Origin: Halocaridina rubra
Taxonomy: Eukaryota > Arthropoda > Malacostraca > Decapoda > Atyidae
Direction of reading: 5' to 3'
Assembly: GCA_037179515.1 (NCBI GenBank)
Contig: JAXCGZ010005662.1
Span: 268,501 to 332,500, forward strand
DNA length: 64,000 nt
Shown: one piece after another, positions 49,753 to 62,565 of the stretch
Layout of the letters: each line of letters starts with the position of its first letter
How positions within the stretch are numbered: the stretch's first letter is position 1
The notes under the pieces: generated by a model
The model's input: only the letters and a program-made list of their open reading frames with translations
The model's database searches: none
What the model was told of the DNA's origin: nothing
Made by a program: the position numbers and the translations under genes

Positions 49753-52059
49753 ATGTCGGTTAAACCTGAGGCATTAAAACGCCTTCGGGAATTGGTTCAA
49801 CGTGATTGTGTTCAGTGTCAAACAGAACTTGCCAAAGATGATGAGACACTTGTTGTTACTTATTTAGAAAGATGTCATCATACGCTAACAGAAAGATTTG
49901 GAAGATATGATAGGAAATATGAAGAATATGTCGAGAATAAGCCCCTTAAAAGGGATTCTGAAGAGGAGGATACAGAACATGACAATCTAGCTGAAACAGT
50001 AAATAATATTAGCTTAGCTGTCCTAGAACGGATTCGTAAGTTAGGAACTATGAAGAGTACTAGAGCTCCTAGTTCTGAGAGTTCAAGCCTCCCCAGTGGG
50101 CAACCCACACCTAAATTTCCTGAAGTAAAAATACCACAGTTCTCTGGAAACTATGATGAATGGAACGAGTTTTGGGATACGTTTGATAGTTTAGTACATA
50201 ATACTTCTATGCCAACTATGACAAAGTTTACCATCTTGAGAAATGCCCTTAAAGGAGATGCAAAAGACACCATAAAGGGATATCCTGTTGCTAGTGAGAG
50301 TTATGATGAATGCATTCAACAGCTGCAAGCTGTTTATGCCAGCAAGGACAGGATTGTACGAAATTTAATGAGGAAATTGGTAAAAATACCAACTCCCTCT
50401 TCTAATTATTCATCACTTTTTAAGTTCAAGCAGGAAGTAGAAGCCATTACTCGAAGTCTGAAAAATTATAAAGACATGGAGAACACTGATTGGGTGTTTT
50501 CAGAACTCGTGATGATGAAATTGCCAGAAGATGTTGAGAACTGGATTAGCATGAAAATAGACACAAAATACCCTACATATGAAACCCTCTTGAAGGAACT
50601 GGGAAAATATGTATATTATATAGAAGGCAACTTCACTAAAGATAACACAAAGGGAGAGACCCAAACCTCCCAGAGAGATGAGACCCAGTCCTATAAAAAG
50701 AATGTGGGTAGTTATGGTGCTACTGCAAATGTAGTAAATAGTAAAACAGAATGTGTATTCTGTGGTTGGCAAGGTCATAAGTCTGAACAGTGTAATAAAG
50801 TAGTAAGCATAAATGAACGCAGAGACAAATTGAGAAACAATAACAAATGTCTGAGATGTACTCAGTCAGGGCATTATGCAAATGAATGTTACACTCAGTT
50901 AAAGTGTAAGAAGTGTAAGAAAAATGGTCATCATGCAGCCTTGTGTTATGAACAAGAGTCAAAATTTCGTAGAAGGTTTGAAGAACCTACATTTCTGAAT
51001 GAACAGTCAGGAAATGGTTCAAATTTAGATGAGTCAAACAATGAGCAAGAACATTCTGACTCCGAAAAGGACAAGAAACATGTTGGTGTGATGACTATGA
51101 AGGCAGTACAGAGGCAAATGGTGAAGCCGAGTTTACCTTCATGTGCTCTGCCTACTGCAAGTGGAAAAATAAGCAGCTCAAAGGGAAATCTTTGGGTAAA
51201 TACTAGGTTATTCTTTGATACAGGTTCCCAGTGTTCCTTTATAACTAGGGAATTAGCTGAAAGGCTTAAATTAACCCCAGTAGATGAAATGTCTCTTGGT
51301 ATTGATGCATTTCGTTCTGAGACAAAGAAAGGAAGTTTTCCTGTTGTAAATGTAGTTATCAAATTGGGGAAAAGAAGAGCCAGAGTTAAATTACTCGTAG
51401 TTGATGACATGGTAATTAGCATCCACACTCCAGGACTAGCAAAGGCTGCAAATGTGTTAAAGTCTAATGGTCACAAGTTGGCCGATGAAGATATTGATAG
51501 TGATGTACTTGACAACATTGGCATTGTTATTGGTGCCTTACATTTTAGTCAGTTTGTTAGTGGTATTAACAAGTGGGATGTCTATACTTTGATGGAAACA
51601 CCAGGTGGTGTCATGTTGTATGGCCATATTCCTCGTGATACTCAACATGGGTCCAGTAGTGTACAAAACCAACTTGTTATGCGAGTAGGAACACAGTTAT
51701 TGCCTACTACAACACAAGAGTTGATTGATGAGGCCAAAAGACCAGTTAATAAGTTGTTGAGTGAAGAGGCCATAGAGCCTGTTAATAAGTTGTTGATTGA
51801 AGAGGCCATAGAGCCTGTTAATAAGCTGTTGATTGAGAAGGCCATAGAGCCTGTTAATAAGATGTGGGAGCCAGAGAGTATTGGAGTAAAGCAAGAAGTG
51901 CATTACGAAGATAAAACTACACTTAGAAGTTTTACAGAGTACTGTTCCCTTGAAGCCTATCCACACTCCTCTCCTACACAATTTTCAGAGTGCCTTTGGA
52001 CAAATGAAGTCTCTAATAGAACAGTTGGAGGAAATATTGGAGAATGTTCATGTGGGTAA
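49753..52059 (+). CDS. BEL/Pao Gag-protease polyprotein
   Basis: An uninterrupted frame of 768 residues. ATG 49753 is preferred because the upstream part of the frame begins at a TTG. Domains in order: an N-terminal coiled, charged region; a DUF1759-type Gag core (FPEVKIPQFSGNYDEWNEFW, residues about 125-290); three zinc knuckles (CVFCGWQGHKSEQC from residue 334, CLRCTQSGHYANEC from 366, CKKCKKNGHHAALC from about 386); and a DUF1758-type aspartic protease with LFFDTGSQCSFI (catalytic Asp about 489). Near residues 660-706 there are four tandem 12-residue units (EAIEPVNKLLIE). The frame ends shortly after, before any reverse transcriptase motif. Gag would form particles and the protease would cleave the polyprotein in the cytoplasm. 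Confidence 0.9.
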   Translation: MSVKPEALKRLRELVQRDCVQCQTELAKDDETLVVTYLERCHHTLTERFGRYDRKYEEYVENKPLKRDSEEEDTEHDNLAETVNNISLAVLERIRKLGTMKSTRAPSSESSSLPSGQPTPKFPEVKIPQFSGNYDEWNEFWDTFDSLVHNTSMPTMTKFTILRNALKGDAKDTIKGYPVASESYDECIQQLQAVYASKDRIVRNLMRKLVKIPTPSSNYSSLFKFKQEVEAITRSLKNYKDMENTDWVFSELVMMKLPEDVENWISMKIDTKYPTYETLLKELGKYVYYIEGNFTKDNTKGETQTSQRDETQSYKKNVGSYGATANVVNSKTECVFCGWQGHKSEQCNKVVSINERRDKLRNNNKCLRCTQSGHYANECYTQLKCKKCKKNGHHAALCYEQESKFRRRFEEPTFLNEQSGNGSNLDESNNEQEHSDSEKDKKHVGVMTMKAVQRQMVKPSLPSCALPTASGKISSSKGNLWVNTRLFFDTGSQCSFITRELAERLKLTPVDEMSLGIDAFRSETKKGSFPVVNVVIKLGKRRARVKLLVVDDMVISIHTPGLAKAANVLKSNGHKLADEDIDSDVLDNIGIVIGALHFSQFVSGINKWDVYTLMETPGGVMLYGHIPRDTQHGSSSVQNQLVMRVGTQLLPTTTQELIDEAKRPVNKLLSEEAIEPVNKLLIEEAIEPVNKLLIEKAIEPVNKMWEPESIGVKQEVHYEDKTTLRSFTEYCSLEAYPHSSPTQFSECLWTNEVSNRTVGGNIGECSCG
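51730..51873 (+). repeat. 36-bp tandem repeat in the coding frame, four units
   Basis: Four successive units of 12 codons: EAKRPVNKLLSE, EAIEPVNKLLIE twice, and KAIEPVNKMWEP. The near-identical second and third units point to recent expansion. They lie after the protease, close to the inferred deletion junction. Confidence 0.92.
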
Positions 52060-52546
52060 TTTGTTGGATGCTTGTACCAGTGAAGAGAAACAGTATGATA
52101 TATGCAATACTGCAGATGTAGAGTGGGAAAAGGCCAAAATATCACTGCAAGCATTGAATTCCAACAATGCAAGACCTCAAAGGGTACTGGATCAGCGACT
52201 TTCTAAAGAATCTAGATCTCCTAACGTATCAATCTTTAGTTTAATCTGGAATATAAATACAGACAAGTTGTCATTGAAAGGTCTGAAGGCTAGAGATGAA
52301 GTGCTGACAAAACAGAAACTTCTGTCACTGGTGGGTATAGTTTTGGACCCCTTAGGTCTAATATCACCCTTACTAAGAAGAGGGAAAATTCTTATTCAGA
52401 GAGATTGGTCTGAAAAGCTCTCATGGGAATATCTGTTGTCAGAAGTATACGAAGAGGAATCATCAAATTATGAAAGATATGAACGTCAAGCTGCCCAAAG
52501 GGTTAAAGAATTGTGGGCACGCTTAATCATTGATGATAAATTGTAG
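51950..52546 (+). pseudogene. Remnant of BEL/Pao pol (peptidase A17 region)
   Basis: An open frame overlapping the end of gag-protease in another phase. Its second half, NVSIFSLIWNINTDKLSLKG, TKQKLLSLVGIVLDPLGLIS and PLLRRGKILIQRDW, matches the A17/RNase H-proximal region that follows the reverse transcriptase in BEL/Pao elements. The reverse transcriptase upstream and the RNase H and integrase downstream are gone. The stop is at 52544-52546, 48 bp before the 3' LTR. Confidence 0.75.
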
Positions 52547-52594
52547 TACTGATGGGGAGACCCTCCATTTTTTCCTTTTTGGAGGGGCCCAGGA
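52547..52594 (+). promoter_or_regulatory. Polypurine tract region before the 3' LTR
   Basis: GGAGGGGCCCAGGA lies directly before the LTR start TGTCTT, in the position of the plus-strand primer. ACCCTCC...TTTTTGGAGGGG just upstream can form a hairpin. Confidence 0.6.
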
Positions 52595-53626
52595 TGTCTT
52601 GAATATATTTCAAGACAGTTTATTTGTACGTACATTATGTAAGTGTTATTTTGCATATAGTTTCGTTTATTGTAACGTAAGTGCATGAATGTATACTTTT
52701 AGACTTAGCATGTATACTTATTAATTTCTATCATGTATACACGTATATTCGTATGTATAATGTGTAGTTTATTAGGGAGGCTGGCCGTAGAAGACGTGGA
52801 GAAAGGAATGTAGGTCACTAATGGATTTTAGCCATTAACCCTTCACCTCCTTGATAACGTTTATTGCATCGCCTCGTTGAACAAAGAAGTGTTGTAAGCA
52901 AGTCATAACTCAACTTGGTCCTAGTACCAAGGACCCCAACAAACTAGAGGAGTTTGTGGGACTTTCTTACAAATAATTGGTTGTACTCGTGATATGCTAC
53001 GAGGCACTCATTTTTACTGTTTGTTGACAGTACTTATAAGTTTGTTAAAGAGTACTTAGTTGTACTCGTGAGATGCTACGAGGCACTCATTTTTACTGTG
53101 TTTATTGACAGTACTTATAAGTTTATAATTAGTTGTCCTCGTGAGACGTTACGAGACACTCAAGTAAAAAACGTGATAGAGATACGTGGATCAGAAGATA
53201 TTCAATGAGTTTGATTGGGAATCCCGTGATTGCTGACGACATCAGGGTTATCCGGATAGATGAGTACAGATGCAATGCAGATTTACCTTATTTCTAACAA
53301 TATTTATAACTACGTGTGAGGGACAGAATGAGCTCATTTAATTGGACACTCGTAGGTAGAATGTATGTTAGAAAATGTATTATTCTGGATGAGGAAGTTT
53401 TACTTTAAGGTGAGGAGAGTTTATTTAAATATTCACATATCAACAGTTCATAAACCCCCTTATAAAATATGTGCATGTATGTCTATGCATGTAATATTAA
53501 TTATATTTATTGGTAGAGGATTTAATTTTGAGATCGTGGTAGGCCTCTACTGAAGCCGTGTCAGGATTTCCGAATTTAGGGGGTTATAAGATCGAAGGGT
53601 AAATAACACACAGGGAATCCTCCACA
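52595..53626 (+). repeat. 3' LTR of the BEL/Pao element
   Basis: Same length and ends as the 5' LTR, with about seven base differences (for example ATTGGTTG against ATTAGTTG, and CAGGGAATCC against CAGGAAATCC). Confidence 0.93.
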
Positions 53627-53631
53627 TCTTC

Positions 53632-53884
53632 GATATACTTATTTGTTTATCTTGTCAACTATCTTATTCTGTTATTGATTGCTTTTTAATATACTGTACT
53701 TATGACAACTCTCTAAATTTGTTGATCGTTTATTTAAATTTAATATATAATTTAAATTAATCTATCCTTTTTTATTTTTCAATTATTTAGAAGAGCGTAT
53801 AATATAATCGCTTCTGAGTATTCTGTAGTTTAAAGCATGAATCATCTCAAATCGATAAATAATCACAAAAGTGACGAGATCTTG

Positions 53885-53971
<87 letters not shown>

Positions 53972-54279
53972 AGAGAATTGCATTACATAATAGCTTCCTT
54001 AGTTACACCCCATCCTATTTTTCTCCCTGCCATCAATCTCTTCACTTAATTTAACGTTTTACCCACACTTTATAAAATATATATAACCTCCACAACATAA
54101 TATAAACCTTTTGCTCACAATGAACATCCATTAATAATTAGAGACAAACAAAAATTAATAAACAAAATAACGTGACCTTGAGGTAAATATCTAGCACACG
54201 TGGTCCGACCCTAGCAACAAGTGAGTACAAATACAAAAGATTCCCACCTATGGCGCAAACTTTTTCTTACTTTTTTTTT
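53632..54279. other. No gene recognised; contains a GA repeat
   Basis: AT-rich sequence with the (GA)n tract at 53885-53977. Nothing else is supported. Confidence 0.5.
53885..53977. repeat. (GA)n microsatellite
   Basis: About 93 bp of GA with two single-base slips. Confidence 0.97.
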
Positions 54280-54575
54280 ATGATTGTGACACCAGGACGC
54301 GCCCCAAAAAAATTAAAAAATAAAACAGCCCTCATTGGGCCTGGGCACGAAGAATACATAAAGAGAAACAAATGGAGAGTGTAATGACTTGTCAGATGTG
54401 AAGGGATAAAAGATGTGTGATGAATATCCAAGAATATTCAGTGTAGCTGTAGGCATAGAAAAAGAACCGTAACTGAAGGATGAATTAACATCGAACTGTC
54501 CTGGACAGACCTATTTAAGTTCAAAAAACCTTCAGTTGTAGTATCGCAAAATTTCAAAAAATATCCGTAGAAACT
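54280..54575 (-). mobile_element. Short non-autonomous retroelement, full-length copy 5
   Basis: The best copy, about 290 bp on the minus strand. The 3' end is ATTGTGACACCAGGACGCGC in complement, followed by GCCCTCATTGGGCCTGGGC, TTGTCAGATGTGAAGGG, GTGTAGCTGTAGGCATAG, ACATCGAACTGTCCTGG and CTTCAGTTGTAGTATCGC at the front. The front half matches the 5' UTR of the LINE that starts 120 bp away and the tail matches that LINE's 3' end. The coding part is absent. Confidence 0.8.
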
Positions 54576-54605
54576 GCATTCCAAACTTTCCATAAGGAAT
54601 TGTAA

Positions 54606-54606
54606 T

Positions 54607-54693
<87 letters not shown>
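54606..54693. repeat. (AT)n microsatellite
   Basis: About 88 bp of AT between the short retroelement and the LINE. Confidence 0.97.
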
Positions 54694-54695
<2 letters not shown>

Positions 54696-57600
54696 ATAGT
54701 AGGTTGGCCATGGCACCAGCCGCCCGTTGAAAGACTACGACTGAAGGTATTAGGATGCAACTAGGACTGGTCCAGACAGTTCCAGGTTGAATCTTCCTTC
54801 AGGACGGTTCTTTCCTCATGCCTACATCTACACTGAATATTCTGTCATATTCATTACACATCTCTTGCTATTCCATTACATTTGACAAGTCACAACATTC
54901 TGCACATCTGTCTCTTTTACTTTCCTTTTCCTCACATTTTGTCATTATTTATGGAAGGTTCACAACTAATGGCCCCCAGTACCCGGCATAGTGGGGTGCG
55001 AAGAATCTCCGGGGATCGTGTTGACTCCACCATTGGCTTGAGGGCAGACACGCCTGGTGGTAGTAATGGTTCTGCTCTTAACCTTGCACCTCCTAATAGA
55101 TCTGCTTCTTTCACTCTTCACTATTCAAACATTCGTGGGCTGAACTCTAATCTTTCGTCTGTGGAACAGCACTTGGGCTCTTTCTTCCCTAACCTCCTCC
55201 TCCTATCTGAAACCCAGTTGTCTATACATGCTTCCACTGACCCTTTCCAAATCTCCCACTATAATCTGTATACTCGTTTTCGTTCCAAAGGTGGGGTCTG
55301 TGCTTACTGCAACATTAACACTCCTACTGTGAGGCTCATGGACCTTGAATCTCCTGACTTTGATGTTCTCTGGCTAAAAGTCTATCTCTCCACTACCACT
55401 ATCATCCTTTGCTTCTGCTACTGTTCTCCAAACTCCACCGAGTTTGTATCTTTCTTTGAATATCTCTCCTCGTGCCATGAGTCCTTGCTATCTTCTCACC
55501 CACATGCCGAAGTTCTCTACATTGGAGACTTCAATGTACACCACAGTGAGTGGCTTCATTCTTCTCACACTGATGTGGGAGGAAGCGAGGCTCTTGCTTT
55601 CTCTATTACTCATGATCTGGAGCAAATTATTAAACATCCTACTCGTGTTCCTGATCGTCACGAACAAGCTGCTAACATTCTTGACCTTTTTTTTACTTCT
55701 AACCCTTCTAACTACTCTTATTCCGTGCTTTCCCCTCTTGGTAAATCTGACCACTCCATGATCTCTGTCTCTTCCATTTTCGCTCCCCCACCACCAATCC
55801 CTCCTACTCAACGCCGCCTTTGGCACTTCGAGCGAACTCAATATGAAAATTTGCGTAACTTTCTCTTTGACTTTCCATGGGATGACTACTGCTTTCGGTC
55901 CCGCAACCCTGATCGGGTAGCTGTAAAAGTTGCCGAGATCATGACCGCGGGAATGGAGGCGTACATCCCCTCTTCTACAAAAACTTTCTCTCCCCCTAAA
56001 CCTTGGTTTGACCATGCCTGTTCCATGGCTATCCATGCTAGGAATCAGGCTCACCGATCTTACCAAGCCTCTCCTTCCGATTTAACTCACTCTGCTTTTA
56101 TTATAGCTAGGAATCGCTGTACTGCTCAGATTCGAAGGTCTAAGGCTTCCTTTACAAGAAGGAAAGTTGATGACCTTAACTCCTCTCCCACTGACAAATG
56201 CTTCTGGTCCTTAGCCAAAAACCTCTCCAAAAACTTCTGTAACTCAAGCTTTCCCCCTCTCATTCGTTCTGATGGTTCTATAGCTTGCTCTCCCACTGAC
56301 AAAGCCACTCTCTTTGGTTCTCATTTTTCTGCCAACTCTTCTATCAACGATTCCAGCGCACCTGTTCCTCAGTCTTTTCCCCTCTCTAACCCTATGCCCT
56401 CCCTTATCCTTTCTTCACGCAAAGTTCATAAGGTTCTTCGCTCACTAAAGACAAACAAGGCATCTGGTCCCGGTGGTATCCCTGCAAGGTTCCTTAAGGA
56501 GTTTGCAGATGAACTGGCACCCGTGCTTTGCCGTCTTTTTCGCCTCATTCTGTCAACCAGTATCTATCCTTCATCTTGGAAGCATGCTCTAGTTCAACCT
56601 GTTCCTAAGAAGGGTGACCGCTCTATTCCTTCTAACTACCGACCTATTGCTCTAACCTCCTCTATTGCTAAAGTTTTCGAAACTTTGCTCAATGCTCACT
56701 TCTTGAAACGCCTTGAATCTAACTCACTTATCTCCGATCACCAGTACGGCTTCCGCAAGGCAAGATCCACTGGTGATCTCCTGTCCTATCTTACTCATGT
56801 ATGGTCATCTTCTCTGAGGAACTATGGGGAATCCTTTTTCGTCGCCCTTGATATCCCTAAGGCTTTTGACAGAGTCTGGCACAAGGCTCTGTTGGCCAAA
56901 CTCCCTGCCTATGGCTTTACCCCTTCTTTCTGTTCTCTGATTTCCAGTTTTCTCACTGACCGTTCTATATCTGTAGATGTTGATGGCGCGACATCTAGCC
57001 CTTTCTCTGTGTCCAGTGGTGTTCCACAGGGCTCTGTTCTTTCACCTACTCTATTCCTTCTCTTCATCAATGATCTTCTACAGTCCCCATCTTCCTCTCT
57101 TCTTCATGCCTTTGCCGATGATTCTACCCTTCACTTTTCCTCTGCCTTTTCTTCACAACCTTCATCTGTTACTCGTAATCAATCTCGTATCACTCTTTCT
57201 TCTACTCTTAACTCCGATTTGCAGAGAGTATCTGAATGGGGCACTCAAAATTTAGTTAAATTCAATGCCTCCAAGACACAGTTTCTGGCTATCTCTTTAT
57301 CTCCTTCTCCTCTTGATAACCCTATTGTCTTCAAAACTAATGAAATTTACCCTCTTAACTCTATCAATATATTAGGAATCCATATAGCCTCTAACTTGTC
57401 ATGGAGGAATCACATAATCCAAATTTCTAAATCTTCATCCAAAAAATTGGGGGTTTTGTTTCGTTTTCGTTATTACCTTTCCTCATTGCAGTTACTTAAA
57501 ATTTACAAAGGTCTTATCCGTCCCTGCTTAGAATACTGCTCACTCATATAGGGTGCTTCTTCCTTTACTTATCTTCTTGATAGGGTTCAATCTAAGGCAG

Positions 57601-58139
57601 TCAGACTCATTAATGATCCTTCTCTTACTTCTAACCTGGATTCTCTCTCTCTTCGCCGTAAGGTATCTTCCCTTTCGCTTTTCTATCGCTACTACTTCCA
57701 TCGCTGCTCTGATGAGTTGGCGAGTTGCATCCCTCCTCCACTGCCGAGGCCGCGTAACACTCGCCAAGCGGCCTCATCTCACAGGTACTGTGTGGAGATT
57801 TGTAGCTCGCGGATTGGTCGGTGCAGTGACTGCTTCTTCCCATCTACCTCCAGACTCTGGAACTCTCTTCCTCCTTCTGTCTTTCCTAATTCTTATGACC
57901 TTTCATCCTTCAAAAAGCAGATCTATCGTCATCTCAGAGCCTAGTCCTCCATATCTCTGGGTCCTCTTTACTTTGACTGTTTTTTCTGTCTGTCGTTTTC
58001 CTTTGTGTGACATTACCTCATCTCTGCCTTGCCCTTAACTTTTTCTTTTCCTTCGTCTTGGTATTTTCTCGTGCCCGGGCCTTTGTTGATGAGGGCAGTT
58101 TCTGCCTATCCCGGTGTCACACTCTTAAGAAAAAAAAAA
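54694..58139 (+). mobile_element. Jockey-like LINE, essentially full-length
   Basis: The 5' UTR starts at about 54702 (GGTTGGCCATGGCACCAGCC), followed by one large frame (54951-57944), a 3' UTR with CGTGCCCGGGCC and CCCGGTGTCAC, and an A-rich tail leading into AT repeats. No separate ORF1 is seen. The assignment to the jockey superfamily in a broad sense rests on the domain order and motif style. The finer clade is open. Confidence 0.88.
54951..57944 (+). pseudogene. Jockey-like LINE endonuclease-reverse transcriptase, one premature stop
   Basis: ATG 54951 begins MEGSQLMAPST, which is conserved in the fragment at 45940. A 997-codon frame follows with a single in-frame TAG at 57549-57551 (codon 867). 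Endonuclease motifs: NIRGLNSNLS, LLLSETQLS (metal-binding Glu), YIGDFNVHHSEW and GKSDHSMISV. Reverse transcriptase motifs: ASGPGGIPARFLKEF, NYRPIALTSSIAKVFETLL, QYGFRKARSTGDLL, VALDIPKAFDRVWHKALLA, SGVPQGSVLSPTLFLLFIND and the catalytic box HAFADDSTLHF. After the stop the same frame continues (GASSFTYLLDRVQSKAVRLI, SRLWNSLPPSVFPNSYDL) to the natural stop. It would nick DNA and copy its RNA in the nucleus. As it stands the protein lacks about 130 C-terminal residues. Confidence 0.88.
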
Positions 58140-58150
58140 TATATATATAT

Positions 58151-60031
<1,881 letters not shown>

Positions 60032-60492
60032 GTGTCGCTCTGTCTCTCTCTCTCTACCACCAAGGGCAACGGTAACACTTCCCCTGTCGAGCAGTAGCAG
60101 CTGCTGAAATCAAACCCCACTTAGGCATATTACGTCTTCAAAACGTGCACTCCCACCAGTAAGCAGAGATGATTCGGTGCTCACATCAGTGTCCCCTTCT
60201 GCGTCCTGACCCGTACCCAACGAACAATCCAGTGTCGTTGACAAGCTGACAGTGGAGTCACAGTTACCAACACTGTTGGTGATAATGGCAATCGCAGCTC
60301 CATTTCTTAAGTGTCTCCTGTCGGCAGAGTGTTTTCCGGAGGCCAATACTTAATTGGGTAGCCTAGGAAATCCAGCCCCTTGGTCCACCTGCTCCTCACC
60401 ATCATGGCGTGGTTCGAAAGGCCCTGCTATACGTCGACTGCTGGGTTATGTGCTGAGGGCACGTGACGCCATTGTCGGATCGGTGCTAGATG

Positions 60493-61368
60493 CTATATTG
60501 CTGCCTCCCTGTTAGCGACATAGGTCTTGAAGCACCTGCTAGGATTGTTGATGTGCTGCAGCACGAGCATACTGTACGTCCAATACAAGACATCGTCAAT
60601 CTTGACCTCTAGCTTGTTAGTGATAATGGTGGTTACTTCAGCGGCTAGCTGGGTGGCACACATCTCCAACCTAGGTCTACTTATTCCCTTTAAAGAGGCT
60701 AAACATGTCTTACCGATAACAAAGGACATGCTTACCCTGTCCGCAGTGTCACAGGAGCACAGGTAGCTGGCTGTGCCATACGCTGACTGGGACACATCAG
60801 CGAAGGCGTGTAATTCCACTTGCTCAAGTTCTCCCATAGCCCCATTGCAATAGTGTCTGAGTATCATGAACCCCATTAACTGTCGTAAATCGTGCATCCA
60901 TTCCTTCCAATCCTGTTGACCTTGCTCGCTGATAGGTTCGTCACATCCCTTACCAGTCCGGCACTCTTCCTGGAAGATGATCATGGCATGGACTACGAAA
61001 GGCACCAGTATTCCGAGAGGCTCATGGACGGTGCTGAAAGTTGTGAATATGCTTCGTCTAGTGAATGCACAATCTTTGAGCTCCACTCATACTGCAAACT
61101 TTTCCTTCGCTTTGTCCCATATCACTCCCAGTGCCCTTCCTTCCGGTTGTGCAGCTGTTAGTATTTCAGACCTCGTCCCACACTCACGAAGCTCCTTCTT
61201 CTGTATCCCTTTCAGCACATCTGTCATGTTGCTCGACCATTTTGTTAGGTGAAATCCTCCTTTATTCATTAAGTTCGTCAACTGCGTGGCTATGGCCACT
61301 GCCTGGTCAGCATTGTCCATGGAATGCAGAAGGTCGTCAACATAGAAATTCTTAGAGGTTATCCTCAC
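60493..61368 (-). pseudogene. BEL/Pao pol: RT active site to RNase H
   Basis: Two adjoining minus-strand frames. The first has KNFYVDDLLHSMDNADQAV (YVDD catalytic box) and GGFHLTKWSSN. The second has PLGILVPFVVHAMIIFQEE (A17 region), VELHAFADVSQSAYGTASYL (RNase H), RPRLEMCATQLAAEV and VLYWTYSMLVLQHINN. In the last motif the Asp expected in the 'WTDS' box reads Tyr. A further degenerate stretch (RWTKGLDFLGYPI) continues to about 60330. Confidence 0.85.
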
Positions 61369-61665
61369 CGCCTCATTGTAAGACCTTCCGTACTCACTAA
61401 ACGCTCACCATAGGGTGGAAGCTGCATAGAACGGACTCCACCAACCCCAAACACATGTACTGTCATCCGGAATGCTTCGATGGGAATTTGTTCTCAATCA
61501 TCCTTCCTCCATAAGAAACGTAAGGCATCCCTGTCGTTCTCTGCCGCTTTCACCTGATAGAACATGGCCTCTATGTCCGCCATCACTGCCACTCTGCCCT
61601 GTCGAAACCGAAGAAGAATCCCATTAGCTACTTGCTTAAGTTAAGCCCTTGTAGTACTTGTGAGT

Positions 61666-62148
61666 TCAAAGACACTCCTTGATGAGTTGCAGCGCAGTCA
61701 AAAACAATGCGCACCCTCCCTGGTTTTTGGGATTCAGTACCGGATGATGAGGCAGGTACCAGATCTGCTGCCCACCAAGTCGGAGGTCTTGATCTGGCAC
61801 TCGTTCCGCGTACCCCGCCATCAAGAGTTTTTTAATTTTTGTCTTGTAGGTGTTTCCCAACACCCTATCCTTCCTGAGCCTGTTCTTTAGTGAATCCAAT
61901 CTGTGATGAGCCGATCTCCAATTGTTGATCTGAGGCAATGATGACTGCTTGAATGGGATCAGCAGTACATAGTGCTTTCCGCTCCTGTTTACATGACTGT
62001 CCCACAGGCTTGAGACATACTGGTCCAATGGCGACAGCCCCTCTCCCTCCTGAGTCTCCTTTGCCGTGGGCTCTTCCAGCATTTTGACCCACCCCCTCTG
62101 TGTGACGTTTGTGTCTCCTTTCCTGACGTATACCTCCACTATAGGCAA
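61666..62148 (-). pseudogene. BEL/Pao pol: start of the reverse transcriptase
   Basis: [33 protein letters not shown] and [20 protein letters not shown] are the first conserved blocks of BEL/Pao reverse transcriptase. The following palm region (61660-61370) is broken by several frameshifts. The protease expected between this part and the zinc knuckles is not recognisable. Confidence 0.8.
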
Positions 62149-62331
62149 GGCAACTGTCCCCTTTTCCTGATGTCATACCCTGGACCGTCCGGCATAGTTA
62201 GTGGCTCTGAGCTTCTCTTCTGATGCGTGTCACCTTTTTGTTCTGACCGTCGTCGTATCATGGCCTTTTCGTTCTCACTTGCACTATATGTCTCCTTCTC
62301 GGCTTGATGGTCACTGGTCCCTTCAGTTGTC

Positions 62332-62565
62332 TTATTCACTAGTCCTCCCCGTTGACCTTCTATCATAATCGGTGTGCAGGATCGTCGCGTGTGAATCACT
62401 CTTGCATACCTCACATGGCTTCCTTTCTCGGTACGTGGTGACTCTGTGTCCCTTATTTAGGCACCTGAAGCATACCCAAAACTTTGCAGCCGCCCTCAGA
62501 TGCTCCTTACTCCCTAGCCTTGCAAAGCTCCGGCAAACCTTGAGTGAATGTCTATCATGACACAA
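62332..62565 (-). pseudogene. BEL/Pao Gag zinc-knuckle region
   Basis: CHDRHSLKVCRSFARLGSKE, FWVCFRCLNKGHRVTTYRER and PCEVCKSDSHATILH are the Cys/His clusters at the end of BEL/Pao Gag. The middle knuckle's final Cys reads Tyr. The Gag core upstream (62600-62900) is broken. Confidence 0.75.

Larger units (their letters stand above)
47973..53626 (+). mobile_element. BEL/Pao LTR element, young, internally deleted
   Basis: Two 1,032-bp direct LTRs (47973-49004 and 52595-53626), each TG...CA, are flanked by the perfect 5-bp duplication TCTTC (47968-47972 and 53627-53631). I count about seven substitutions between the LTRs. The interior holds a primer-binding site, a gag-protease frame and a remnant of the aspartic peptidase A17/pol region, but no reverse transcriptase core and no integrase. 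At 5.65 kb it is much shorter than complete BEL/Pao elements. Intact ends with a target duplication mean it was inserted by standard integration, presumably using proteins of a complete relative. Confidence 0.93.

Noticed and set aside
50500..50962. Minus-strand frames across the BEL/Pao Gag, rich in hydrophobic residues
   Set aside because: Antisense shadows of the Gag-protease frame. No envelope-like gene is present in either BEL/Pao element.
55488..56066. A 192-codon minus-strand frame opposite the LINE
   Set aside because: It is antisense to the endonuclease region of the jockey-like LINE and has no recognisable domain.
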